Assembly: GCA_963720375.1 (NCBI GenBank)
Contig: CAVRFM010000023.1
Coordinates: forward strand, 33,882 to 97,881
Direction of reading: 5' to 3'
DNA length: 64,000 bases
Origin: JAPLHP01 sp963720375
GTDB lineage: Bacteria > Chloroflexota > Dehalococcoidia > UBA2247 > RBG-13-53-26
Below are positions 52,361 through 60,619 of this stretch, piece by piece. The position numbers and the translations under genes are program-made. Numbering within the stretch: position 1 is the first letter of the stretch; each line of letters starts with the position of its first letter. The notes under the pieces were generated by a model. The model saw only the letters and a list, made by a program, of their open reading frames with translations, made no database searches and was not told the DNA's origin.

Positions 52361-53530
52361 ATGGAGAAGCTCCCCGTTACTAGTCCCATGTGGGGGGAAG
52401 AGACTATTAATAGGATGGAGGAAACGCCAAAGATGGAAGAGGCGGAGAAGATATTAAGAGTGGGTGATGGTGCCAGGACGTTAGCGCACATCAAGGTTAT
52501 TGGGGTAGGCGGTGGTGGCTGCAATGCCGTCCGTCGAATGATGCAAGAGCATACGCTCAGAGGGGTGGATTACATTGTTGTCAACACCGACATTAAGTCC
52601 CTGGAACTGACATCACATACCCAGTCTGCCCAGTATTCCATCCAGATTGGTTCTCATCTCACTGAGGGTTTTGGGGCAGGAGGTGAGCCCAAGGTCGGTG
52701 AATTGGCCGCAAGGGAAAGCCGCATGGCTCTACAGAAGGTCATTAGGGGGGCTGATTTGGTATTCATCACTGCCGGTATGGGTGGTGGCACGGGCACTGG
52801 CTCAGCTCCGGTAGTGGCTGATATAGCCAGAGAGAGTGGTGCCCTTGTTATCGCTGTAGTTACCACCCCGTTCTCCTTCGAGGGCAACTATAGAACAGAG
52901 GTTGCCTTTGCGGGCCTCCGTCGTCTTATGGAGAAGGTGAATAGCACTATCATTGTCCCCAACGATCACCTTCTCCGCCTGGGAGATCATGATGTCCCGA
53001 TTCAAAAAGCCTTTGCCGCAGCAGATCGGGTGGTGGCAGAGGGGATCATGTCCATATCCGAGCTGATTAATATCCCTGGAGAGATAAACGTGGATTTGGC
53101 TGATGTCAAGAGGGTTATGGGTATTCCGGGAGTAGCCCTCATAGCTACAGGCTGGGGGAAGGGTGCCAATGCAGCGGAACAGGCAGCAGAAGAGGTTATC
53201 TATGAACCCCTGCTAGAAACTCATGTAAATGGTGCCAAGGGTGTTCTTTTCTGTTTCTCCGGCGGCCCGGACTTGAGCCTTGGAGGAGTGGAGAAGGCAG
53301 CCTCTCTCATTTCCAAGCATGTCGACCCTAGTGCCCTTATCTTCTTTGGTATGAACCTGCCCAGGGAGGAGTTAACCGGCCAGGTAAAAATCAACCTGGT
53401 AGCTACGGGTATAAGGCCGCAAGTAGGAGGCAATTGGTTATCCGGAGTCAAGCAAAACGTAAAGAGCACTCCGGCTCCGGCTCAGCCCAGCAAACTCACC
53501 AGATTGGGTATGGGATATGCTTCAACATAG
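52361..53530 (+). CDS. ftsZ: FtsZ-like GTPase with N-terminal extension, third of three
   Basis: A third paralogue of up to 389 residues. About 45 charged residues (rich in Glu and Met) precede VIGVGGGGCNAVRRMM, so the true start may be an internal ATG at 52388, 52415 or 52433; none has a strong ribosome binding site. GGGTGTG and NVDLADVKRV are intact. In this copy the residue pattern around GGEPKVGELAARESRM differs from the other two. The C-terminus is short and Pro-rich (APAQPSKLTRLGMG), with no consensus partner-binding peptide. It is followed by a second type A/B mini protein pair. Confidence 0.92.
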   Translation: MEKLPVTSPMWGEETINRMEETPKMEEAEKILRVGDGARTLAHIKVIGVGGGGCNAVRRMMQEHTLRGVDYIVVNTDIKSLELTSHTQSAQYSIQIGSHLTEGFGAGGEPKVGELAARESRMALQKVIRGADLVFITAGMGGGTGTGSAPVVADIARESGALVIAVVTTPFSFEGNYRTEVAFAGLRRLMEKVNSTIIVPNDHLLRLGDHDVPIQKAFAAADRVVAEGIMSISELINIPGEINVDLADVKRVMGIPGVALIATGWGKGANAAEQAAEEVIYEPLLETHVNGAKGVLFCFSGGPDLSLGGVEKAASLISKHVDPSALIFFGMNLPREELTGQVKINLVATGIRPQVGGNWLSGVKQNVKSTPAPAQPSKLTRLGMGYAST

Positions 53531-53609
53531 AGACCGAAGTATACCCTGCGCATTGGGTGGGAAATAAGAGGGGATGCAAAGTATTAGTACGGAAACGGGA
53601 GGTTAGACG

Positions 53610-53807
53610 ATGGCACAGGTAATGTCATGGCTCAACATGATGACGGGGTTGATACTCTTTTTTGCCATGTCCGGTATAAGCCAGGCTTGGGTTATGTTCT
53701 CTAATCCGCAAGCCAAGATATTTCCCTTTTTTCTGGCCATATTACTCCTGGTGAATGCAGTGTATCTTGTTCTGGCAAAAGGGGAATACTGGGCCCGCCG
53801 TCGTTAA
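53610..53807 (+). CDS. mini membrane protein, type A, second copy
   Basis: This 65-residue homologue of the protein at 50345 starts MAQVMSWLNMMTGLILFFAM, then SGISQAWVMFSNPQAK and the helix IFPFFLAILLLVNAVYLVL, with a basic end (WARRR). GGGAGGTTAGACG precedes the ATG. It lies 79 bp after ftsZ3, so each terminal FtsZ of the cluster is followed by an A-B pair. Confidence 0.82.
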   Translation: MAQVMSWLNMMTGLILFFAMSGISQAWVMFSNPQAKIFPFFLAILLLVNAVYLVLAKGEYWARRR

Positions 53808-53899
53808 ATAGTCTTAAGTCGCGATGCGGTGTTTCAAAGACGAAGAGCGACATGTATGGGTGCTTAATTTATTGAGCTAATTGTAAAGGAGGTTATCAG

Positions 53900-54097
53900 A
53901 TGTCACGTTTACTAAGTTTGGCCAACCTGCTGGTGGGCGGGCTGTTATTGTTCGCGCTTTCAGACATAGCCGGCTGGTCCTGGTTTTCATCTCCAGCCGC
54001 TAGGCTGATTGCCTTTATTCTCAGCGTGGTGCTGGTGGGGAACGCAGTAATCCTCTCGTTTGGAGGAGAAGAGATGCAGAGCAGAATGGCCGCCTAG
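53900..54097 (+). CDS. mini membrane protein, type B, second copy
   Basis: This 65-residue near-copy of the protein at 50551 matches along LLVGGLLLFALSDIA, SWFSSPAARLIAFILSVV and GNAVILSFGG. The ribosome binding site TAAAGGAGGTTATCAG is close to ideal. The high similarity of the two B copies, against greater divergence of the A copies and of the FtsZ proteins, hints at stronger constraint or recent conversion of type B. Confidence 0.83.
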   Translation: MSRLLSLANLLVGGLLLFALSDIAGWSWFSSPAARLIAFILSVVLVGNAVILSFGGEEMQSRMAA

Positions 54098-54152
54098 CCA
54101 TTCTGCCTTTGAATAGCTCTTTTCAAAGCAACGAGGGGGATAAGGAGGGGCA

Positions 54153-54245
54153 ATGTCGCCGAGTAGAACGGAAGTAATGGTCTGGGGTCTAGTGGTTATT
54201 ATCATGTGCATAATAGCGATTGATATATTGAGCCCCTGGGCATAG
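54153..54245 (+). CDS. 30-residue single-helix membrane peptide
   Basis: A tiny open frame with the strong site AAGGAGGGGCA in front of ATG 54153. It encodes a short polar start (MSPSRTEV), one membrane helix of about 18 residues (MVWGLVVIIMCIIAIDIL) and a short end SPWA. It continues the series of tiny membrane proteins after the third ftsZ and is probably on the same transcript. The good ribosome binding site and clean helix support it, but its size limits confidence. Confidence 0.6.
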   Translation: MSPSRTEVMVWGLVVIIMCIIAIDILSPWA

Positions 54246-54403
54246 TCTGCGAGATTATCTCTGGTAGCTGTGTAATACCAGTTGATGGCTTTGGCCTGGG
54301 GTCCGTATTGAAAAGGAGAGAATAGTACTTTTGGTACTTGATATGAGCAAGAAATGCTCTGTCAGTCCTCAGTGGTGTCTGGGAGAGATGATGGGGGTAG
54401 CCT

Positions 54404-54580
54404 ATGAAAATCAAGAACACTCTCAAAATTGCAGCTGCGGCTTTGATCCTGTTACCGGAGCCTTTTACTACGATACCGGGTGTAGTTTTGCTATTGACGT
54501 CACTTGCTCTGCCGGAACAACGCTACAGATTAGCTCCCTGCTCTGGTGTGATTATACGGAGAGGTATGTTGCCAAGGTAG
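54404..54580 (+). CDS. possible 58-residue membrane protein
   Basis: ATG 54404 follows GGGGGTAGCCT. The peptide starts basic (MKIKNTLK), then has AAAALILLPEPFTTIPGVVL and LLLTSLALPEQ before a basic tail. A 'LLPEPFTT' core between hydrophobic stretches recalls small membrane proteins seen in other genomes, but this is from memory. Another frame over the same bases (54331-54591, Cys-rich, TTG start) is open too; I prefer this one for its protein-like composition. Confidence 0.45.
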   Translation: MKIKNTLKIAAAALILLPEPFTTIPGVVLLLTSLALPEQRYRLAPCSGVIIRRGMLPR

Positions 54581-54847
54581 GGTACTGGTAAAGCAGTCGG
54601 AGAAAACTCGGAGTAGTTGGTTGACTCATCCAGGGATATATGCCAGCGGGCAGGCTAGGAGGAGCAAGGTCCCCCCCCTTGCCTGGCAGGTTTCATAAAT
54701 ATGGATGGCTGGAGCCAAGATATCGACGTGAATCTTTCGTTCTTGCAGCCTTCGATAAGTGAGATTCCACTGCACTAGCCTGCCTTCTGGCAACTATAAA
54801 AGCAAAATGCCACCTTTGTCTCTAAGAGCCTTCAAGCCCATAGGGCG

Positions 54848-55762
54848 CTAACCGAACAGCCTTCGCTCCACCTCTTTTAGTCGCTCTATCCCCTTGATCT
54901 CGTAAGGGAAAAGAGGCAGTAACAAGGGGTTGTTAGCTCCGTATTTGTCCTCCACCTCCAGGATGTAGCGTTGTTGCATTTGTGCCTTGCTGCGAAGGAA
55001 CGGCGAGTCTGCTTCCTGCACCACTTGATTAATAATTATGTGGTTGATATGGAGGCCATAGTTGTTGAACTCGCCGAATATATCTTCAAGCTGATGCACG
55101 GCCAGGGCTTCCGCTATGGTGACAAGATTGAACTCCACCTCGTTCTTCAGGAATGCCATATCCTTATCGGAAAGCTGCTGCCACTCCCTGATTACTCCGA
55201 GAACGGAGCGTTTCAGCTTTTGTGTCGTTTTCAAAGACGAATAGACTCTGGCGGCGGGCTTAAGGTGTTGATTGACGATGGATGGCATCCGTAACAGCCC
55301 CAGGGTTTGTCCTGCAGGTGCAGTATCCCACACTATTCTCTCAAATTCCCCGGATTCGCTTATCTCCCTGATGTAGTCAACCATGAACTCGTCTCTGATC
55401 CCGGGAAGGATGGTGGCAACAAATCCTGTAAACTCATTGTAATCGATATCAACGAAAGTAGAGAATACGTCGTAAACCTGAGATCCGAACTTCTTACTCC
55501 AAAGCGCTTTTACGTCGCCGTAGCTGATTTCGTCCAGGTACAGATTCTCAGTGACTTTGGCTGGCTTGTCAGAAGAATCCAGTTCGAAGATATCTCGCAG
55601 AGAGGGCGTAAAGTCAGTGGAGATGATGATAGTTCTTTTGCCAGACGCAGCGTGGTGCAGAGCGGTAGCTGCAGCAGAGGTGGTCTTGCCCACACCTCCC
55701 TTACCACAGAACATGGTGACTTTCTGGGAGTTCGGTCCATCTGTTTTTCTTACCATGCTCAA
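54848..55762 (-). CDS. ArsA/Get3-family ATPase, single-domain
   Basis: This 304-residue P-loop ATPase has the deviant Walker A CGKGGVGKTTSAAATALHHA, the switch I region STDFTPSLRDIF (Get3-like DxxPS replaced by DFTPS) and the switch II DTAPAGQTLGLLRMPS, typical of ArsA/Get3. It is one half-domain, like Get3, so it should dimerise. No arsenical-pump gene is nearby. Get3 relatives in prokaryotes may target membrane proteins or act as redox chaperones. Its neighbours on one side are several tiny membrane proteins, which makes a targeting role tempting but unproven. The start is ATG 55762 or 55756. Confidence 0.85.
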   Translation of the reverse strand: MSMVRKTDGPNSQKVTMFCGKGGVGKTTSAAATALHHAASGKRTIIISTDFTPSLRDIFELDSSDKPAKVTENLYLDEISYGDVKALWSKKFGSQVYDVFSTFVDIDYNEFTGFVATILPGIRDEFMVDYIREISESGEFERIVWDTAPAGQTLGLLRMPSIVNQHLKPAARVYSSLKTTQKLKRSVLGVIREWQQLSDKDMAFLKNEVEFNLVTIAEALAVHQLEDIFGEFNNYGLHINHIIINQVVQEADSPFLRSKAQMQQRYILEVEDKYGANNPLLLPLFPYEIKGIERLKEVERRLFG

Positions 55763-55869
55763 TGTTGTCCGGTGTAGTTTAATTCTAACACCCTGTCAGT
55801 GATGACACCAATCAATTCCATGAGGTGATCCAAAATGTCACTGCCTGTGTGGTCGGGCACAGGTGATGG

Positions 55870-55899
55870 TTGACAAAAATATAAATGCCGTCCTATAAT
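55870..55899 (+). promoter_or_regulatory. promoter of the T-box/trpB transcript
   Basis: TTGACA (55870-55875) and TATAAT (55894-55899) are perfect hexamers with an 18-bp spacer, immediately upstream of the T-box leader. No other gene lies between this promoter and trpB2. Confidence 0.8.
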
Positions 55900-55904
55900 G
55901 TTCG

Positions 55905-56215
55905 CCAATTGAATAGCGGAAAGGCGAAGAAACAGGAAGAGTAGGCTTCTCGGCGAGGCACAGAGAGTCGGAGCAGGTGGGAACCGATGCTGACGCAGAA
56001 GCTGAATGGGCCTGGGAGCTGCAACCTGAAAAGAGCTTGCTGAGTAGGGTTTGACGGAAGGGCACCGTTATCATAGCCCAAGATATAGGACAGTCTATAG
56101 GGGCTGGCCCGGTATCTTAAAGAAGAGATGGTTCGTTTTTGAACCGAAAGAGGGTGGCACCGCGGATATTAAGCCCTCCGCCCCTCAAGGGGAGGAGGGC
56201 TTAAGTATTTTTTGA
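55905..56215 (+). ncRNA. T-box leader, tryptophan-specific, with terminator
   Basis: The conserved T-box AGGGTGGCACCGCGG lies at 56151-56165. Stem I shows AGTA (55940-55943) and GAA (56004-56006), the two sides of the specifier-loop S-turn, directly followed by TGG (56007-56009), a Trp codon. AGAGAG-type and GGTGGG elements lie between them. A terminator hairpin, AAGCCCTCC with GGAGGGCTT (56171-56202), is followed by ATTTTTT. Uncharged tRNA-Trp would stabilise the antiterminator and turn on trpB2. Confidence 0.9.
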
Positions 56216-56237
56216 GGTAATGATAAAGGAGGATGAC

Positions 56238-57590
56238 ATGGAGCAAACGAAGTTCATTTTGACTGAGCAGGAGATACCTACCTCGTGGTATAACGTTCAG
56301 GCGGACCTGCCCAAGCCGCTACCGCCCATACTGCATCCGGGCACTAAGGAACCCACTATCCTGCCTCCGCCGCTGTTCCCTGCGTCGCTGAACGAGCAGG
56401 AGTTCAGCAAGGAACGCTACATTGAGATTCCGGAGGAGATACAGCAGATCTACAGATTGTGGAGGCCTACTTCGATGCATCGAGCCCACCGTCTGGAGAA
56501 GGCTCTGGGGACGCCAGCCAAAATCTTCTACAAGTACGAGGGGGAAAGCCCGGCAGGCAGCCACAAGCTGAACACTGCGGTTGCCCAGGCCTACTATGCC
56601 AAGAAGGCAGGGGCCAAGCGGCTTGCCACCGAGACCGGTGCCGGCCAGTGGGGCAGTGCCCTGGCCATAGGCTGCAACTTCATGGGCCTGGAGTGCAAGG
56701 TATATATGGTTAAGGTCAGCTACCAGCAGAAGCCCTATCGTCGCATCCTCATGGAGGTCTTTGGAGCAAAGGTGGTACCCAGTCCCAGTCAGGATACGAA
56801 GATAGGACGTCAAATCCTGGCGGAAGATCCGAATTCCACGGGGAGCCTGGGTATTGCCATCAGTGAGGCATGCGAGGATGCTTTCAGCCGCGATGATACC
56901 TTCTATGCGCTGGGCAGCGTTCTTAATCATGTCTTGATGCATCAGACTGTCATAGGGCAAGAGTCCAAAAAGCAACTTGAAAAAGCAGGGGTATACCCCG
57001 ACATCATCGTTGGCTGCATTGGCGGGGGAAGCAATTTCGCCGGCACCTTTCTTCCCTTTATACCGGATAAGCTGAAGGGAAAGAAGATACAGATAATCGC
57101 TGTTGAACCCGATGCCTGTCCCAGTGTCACTAAGGGACCGTACACCTGGGACTATGGAGATGTAGCCGGGCTGGCTCCGATTGCCAAGATGCATACGCTT
57201 GGACATACTTTTGTTCCACCGCCTGTCCATGCCGGAGGCCTGCGCTACCATGGAATGGCTCCCATCGTATCGCACCTTAATGTGCTGGGTCTTATTGAGG
57301 CCAGAGCAGTGAACCAGACCGCGGTCTTTCAGAGTGCGATACAATTTGCCCGTGCTGAGGGTATTATTCCTGCCCCGGAACCAGCCCATGCCATCAAGGT
57401 AGTCGTTGATGAAGCCCTTAAGTGCAAGGAATCAGGTGAGAAGAAGACTATCCTGCTGGCTTTGTCCGGGCATGGGCACTTTGACTTGGGTGCTTATGAA
57501 CTGTTCATTGCCGGCAAGCTTCAGGATTATGGGTATCCCAAGGAGAAGGTAGAGGAGGCATTGACTAAGCTGCCGAAAGTCGAAATCTAA
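56238..57590 (+). CDS. trpB2: tryptophan synthase beta chain, TrpB2 type
   Basis: This 450-residue PLP enzyme makes tryptophan from serine and indole. The PLP lysine is in SHKLNTAVAQAYYAKK, and the glycine phosphate loop is GCIGGGSNFAG. The longer N-terminus (PLPPILHPGTKEP) and the extra segments relative to the canonical 400-residue TrpB identify the TrpB2 subgroup, which acts without a TrpA partner in many organisms. No trpA or other trp gene is in the window, so it may salvage indole. ATG 56238 is preferred, after AAAGGAGGATGAC. It is controlled by the upstream Trp T-box. Its stop overlaps the convergent recF end. Confidence 0.93.
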   Translation: MEQTKFILTEQEIPTSWYNVQADLPKPLPPILHPGTKEPTILPPPLFPASLNEQEFSKERYIEIPEEIQQIYRLWRPTSMHRAHRLEKALGTPAKIFYKYEGESPAGSHKLNTAVAQAYYAKKAGAKRLATETGAGQWGSALAIGCNFMGLECKVYMVKVSYQQKPYRRILMEVFGAKVVPSPSQDTKIGRQILAEDPNSTGSLGIAISEACEDAFSRDDTFYALGSVLNHVLMHQTVIGQESKKQLEKAGVYPDIIVGCIGGGSNFAGTFLPFIPDKLKGKKIQIIAVEPDACPSVTKGPYTWDYGDVAGLAPIAKMHTLGHTFVPPPVHAGGLRYHGMAPIVSHLNVLGLIEARAVNQTAVFQSAIQFARAEGIIPAPEPAHAIKVVVDEALKCKESGEKKTILLALSGHGHFDLGAYELFIAGKLQDYGYPKEKVEEALTKLPKVEI

Positions 57591-58762
57591 GCTGACTCTA
57601 TAGTTCCCTGCCTTACCCGGAACTGAGTGGTCTGAGCCAGGAAAGAAGGCTCGAAACAATCGAGGTCTACGGCTGAAATCAGCACCTGTTGGAAGGATAC
57701 GATGGATTCCAGCAGGTGCTGACGCCGATGGTGATCAAGCTCCGAGAATACATCGTCCAGAAGCAGGATCGGAGAGTCACCCACCCTGGTTTGTATATAC
57801 CTTGCCTCGGCGAGCTTGAGGGAGAGAATGACTGTCTGCTGCTGCCCTCGACTTCCGTATCTACTCATATCAGCCTCGTTGACTTGAAATCGGAGGCTGT
57901 CCCGGTGAGGACCGACCAGGGTCATCCCTGCTGCAATTTCTTTTCTTCGGGTTTGGTATAGTGCCTGGCGAAACCGGGATTCGATTTCGACGAGGCTCTC
58001 ATCCTTATCTATGCTCGGCAGATAGACTATTTCCAGTTTTTCTGTTTTGCCGCTGAGCTCACTGTGGATTTCCCGGGCCAGTTTATTAAGTGCTGTTACC
58101 AAACGTTGTCGTTGCATCACTATGTAGGAGCCGTTTCCCACCAGTTCCTTGTCCCAGAATTGCAGCTGATCGGGTTGGGCCTGGCGCTCTTGCAGCAGTT
58201 TAAGCAGGTGATTACGTTGCAGCAGGACACGGTTGTATCTCTGCAGAGAACGCAGGTAATCGGAATCGGTCTGGGAGTTAACCAGATCAAGGTAGCGTCG
58301 ACAGAGGCTGGGTGTGCCGGCAACAAGGTCGATGTCCTGGGCACTAAACATCACTACATTCACCTGCCCCACGAGGTCTATGGCGCGGCGGACAATATCA
58401 TTGACTCTGATTCGCTTTCGCAAAGGGATTGCTGAAGGAGATGCAGTAGTATCCTTAGTGGTGGGCAGTCCTGCCTTCTCCAGTCTCAGGACAATGTCTA
58501 TACTGAGATTTCCGCTCTCTCTTTGAACATCAGCCGAGATGCGGGCAAATGGGAAATCCTCTCCGGTAGCGGCCTGATGGATGAGATCTCTGTCGCCGGA
58601 GGCCCGGTGGGACTTTGTTGTAGCCAGCATATGGATGGCCTCCAGGAGGTTCGTTTTCCCTTGAGCATTATCTCCCTGGATAACTACCAAACGAGGTGGC
58701 AGTCTTAATTCCAACTGACGGTAGTTGCGGAAGTTGGTCAGACCCAGGCGGACAACGCGCAA
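57587..58762 (-). CDS. recF: DNA replication and repair protein RecF
   Basis: This SMC-like ATPase of about 391 residues helps load RecA at gaps. It has RLGLTNFRNYRQLELRL at the start, Walker A GDNAQGKTN, the signature region SRYGSRGQQQTVILSLKLAE and Walker B PILLLDDVFSELD. I choose TTG 58762 because TGGAGGAGTGTC precedes it and the usual RecF N-terminus begins there; a TTG at 58816 would overlap the etfA stop. Its place after etfA is probably coincidental read-through. The usual dnaA/dnaN neighbours are absent. Confidence 0.94.
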   Translation of the reverse strand: MRVVRLGLTNFRNYRQLELRLPPRLVVIQGDNAQGKTNLLEAIHMLATTKSHRASGDRDLIHQAATGEDFPFARISADVQRESGNLSIDIVLRLEKAGLPTTKDTTASPSAIPLRKRIRVNDIVRRAIDLVGQVNVVMFSAQDIDLVAGTPSLCRRYLDLVNSQTDSDYLRSLQRYNRVLLQRNHLLKLLQERQAQPDQLQFWDKELVGNGSYIVMQRQRLVTALNKLAREIHSELSGKTEKLEIVYLPSIDKDESLVEIESRFRQALYQTRRKEIAAGMTLVGPHRDSLRFQVNEADMSRYGSRGQQQTVILSLKLAEARYIQTRVGDSPILLLDDVFSELDHHRRQHLLESIVSFQQVLISAVDLDCFEPSFLAQTTQFRVRQGTIESA

Positions 58763-58812
58763 GACACTCCTCCAGGTGCACCAAAATCTATTGCAAGATA
58801 TAATCGAGGTGT

Positions 58813-59820
58813 TCAAATGCGAAGCTCTCTTAGCTTTGTGGTGAGCATAGGTACTACCTTGAAGAGATCTCCCACGATGCCATAGGTGGCCATTTCGAAT
58901 ATGGGGGCTCTGGGGTCTTCGTTGATGGCCACAATGACCTCGGAAGTCTGCATTCCGGCCAGGTGCTGCGGCGCTCCGGAGATGCCGCAGGCAATATACA
59001 ACTTGGGAGAAATGGTCTTGCCGGTCTGTCCGATCTGGTGTGAATAGGCGATCCAGCCATCATCTACCGGAGGGCGGGAGGAACCCAGTGCTGCTCCAAG
59101 CACTTCAGCCAATTCAGCCAGGATATGGAAATTCTCTGCTTTCACTAATCCACGACCGCCGCAAACGATAATATCGGCCTCTTCGAGTTTAATCTTCGTG
59201 TTCAGGTCATTGATCACATTGAGCAGCCTGGTTCTTGAAGTGACCGGCTTTTTGGCAAAGTCCACCCTTACCACTTCCCCCTGGCGGGTCTGATCAGGAC
59301 TGCCCTTTTTGAATGCATGGGGACGGACAGTGGCCATCTGCGGCCTTCTCTTCGGGCAGGTGATGCTTGCCATAATGATGCCGCCGTAGGAAGGACGCGT
59401 TTGCACCAGGAGTTTGGTTTCCGGATCGATTTCGAGGCCGGTGCAGTTGGCGGTGAGACCTGTTTCCAGGGCGGCGGCTACTCTGGGAATGAAGGAGGAA
59501 CCCAGTGCGGTTGCACCGGCGAGCAGGATCGCCGGTTTGTGGCGCTGGACAAGGTCAACCAGTTCCTTAGAGAGAAATTCCTCTTCTTGCCCAGTTGAGG
59601 CGGGATCATCTACCACGTAGACTTTATCGACCCCATAGGCGGTCAGTTGTTCTACACCTTCGATATCGTGGCCAAAGCATACTGCAGAGAGCCTGGTTCC
59701 CAGATCATCGGCCAGCTTTCGCCCCCTGGTAATCAGCTCGTACGCGATACCCTTCATCCTGCCGTTTGTATGCTCCGCGAATATCCAGACTTCTCCAGGG
59801 CTATTGCCGTCCACAGTCAT
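58813..59820 (-). CDS. etfA: electron transfer flavoprotein alpha subunit
   Basis: This 335-residue subunit binds FAD and passes electrons between acyl-CoA dehydrogenase and the respiratory chain. The C-terminal FAD domain has ADIIVCGGRGLVKAENF, AALGSSRPPVDDGWI, QIGQTGKTISPKLYIACGISG and INEDPRAPIFEMATYGIVGD, all typical. The N-terminal domain (VWIFAEHTNGRMKGIAYELI) resembles EtfB. No extra ferredoxin domain is fused. It follows etfB by 13 bp in the same operon as the acyl-CoA dehydrogenase gene. Confidence 0.96.
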   Translation of the reverse strand: MTVDGNSPGEVWIFAEHTNGRMKGIAYELITRGRKLADDLGTRLSAVCFGHDIEGVEQLTAYGVDKVYVVDDPASTGQEEEFLSKELVDLVQRHKPAILLAGATALGSSFIPRVAAALETGLTANCTGLEIDPETKLLVQTRPSYGGIIMASITCPKRRPQMATVRPHAFKKGSPDQTRQGEVVRVDFAKKPVTSRTRLLNVINDLNTKIKLEEADIIVCGGRGLVKAENFHILAELAEVLGAALGSSRPPVDDGWIAYSHQIGQTGKTISPKLYIACGISGAPQHLAGMQTSEVIVAINEDPRAPIFEMATYGIVGDLFKVVPMLTTKLRELRI

Positions 59821-59833
59821 CTCCTCTCGCCCT

Positions 59834-60619
59834 TTACAGTACTTTGGTTTCTCTCAGCTTCTCTATAAGCCGGTTCACCTGGCTTTCCGGACTGCCTTGA
59901 AGCAGCTCTACCTGACGGGTCCTCTGCGGGTAGAAAACCTTGACTATTTGAGTAGGCGAGCCTGATAATCCCACCTTGTTAGCGTCCACCCCCAGCTCCC
60001 GGGCAGTCCAGACGGTGATCCTGGCCTTCTTTGATTGCATAAGGCCGCGGAGAGAAGGCAGCCGCGGCACATTTATCTCTTTTACTACGCTGATCACACC
60101 GGGAAGAGTCATCTCAATCAGCTGATGCCCCTCCTCAACCATTCGCTGCATCTTCATCTGCCCGTCCCGCACCTCTTCGACTTTGCTGACATATGACACG
60201 AATGGCAGTCCCATAAGTTCAGCCAGCTGTGGCCCCACCTGTCCGGTTTCGCCGTCTATTGACTGCCTGCCGCAGAGCACGATATCGAACTGCCCCAGTT
60301 TCATTAACCCTTTGGATAAGACATAGGAAGTAGCCCATGTGTCAGAACCCTCAAATATGGGATCGCTTAATAAGATTGCTTCGTCCGCGCCGAGGGCGAC
60401 AGCTTCTCTTAGAGTCCCCTCTACCTGGGGTGGGCCCATGCTGATAACGGTAACCTTACCCTGGTACCTTTCCTTCAGCCGGATACCTTCCTCCAGGGCG
60501 TACATGTCAAACGGGTTGATGGTGGGGTCGGAACCTCCTCTGATCAAGGTATTGGTCTGAGGGTCAATCTCTATCTTGATTTTGCCGGGCACCTGCTTGA
60601 TGCATACCACAACATTCAT
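59834..60619 (-). CDS. etfB: electron transfer flavoprotein beta subunit
   Basis: This 261-residue partner of EtfA has the N-terminal MNVVVCIKQVPGKIKIEID, the strand-turn VTVISMGPPQVEGTLREAVALGADEAILL and DIVLCGRQSIDGETGQVGPQ, the AMP/FAD-binding signature. Its C-terminus is the arm that contacts EtfA. It overlaps the acyl-CoA dehydrogenase stop by 4 bp (ATGA), so the proteins are made in concert. Whether the ETF is bifurcating cannot be settled from this alone. Confidence 0.96.
   Translation of the reverse strand: MNVVVCIKQVPGKIKIEIDPQTNTLIRGGSDPTINPFDMYALEEGIRLKERYQGKVTVISMGPPQVEGTLREAVALGADEAILLSDPIFEGSDTWATSYVLSKGLMKLGQFDIVLCGRQSIDGETGQVGPQLAELMGLPFVSYVSKVEEVRDGQMKMQRMVEEGHQLIEMTLPGVISVVKEINVPRLPSLRGLMQSKKARITVWTARELGVDANKVGLSGSPTQIVKVFYPQRTRQVELLQGSPESQVNRLIEKLRETKVL

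Noticed and set aside
49245..53530. Archaeal CetZ or plasmid TubZ instead of FtsZ
   Set aside because: All three start VIGVGGGGCN and keep the FtsZ-type NVD-ADV T7 loop; CetZ/TubZ signatures are not seen.
54331..54591. 86-residue Cys-rich open frame after the FtsZ cluster
   Set aside because: It needs a TTG start with poor spacing and overlaps a more protein-like frame at 54404. No metal motif is clear.
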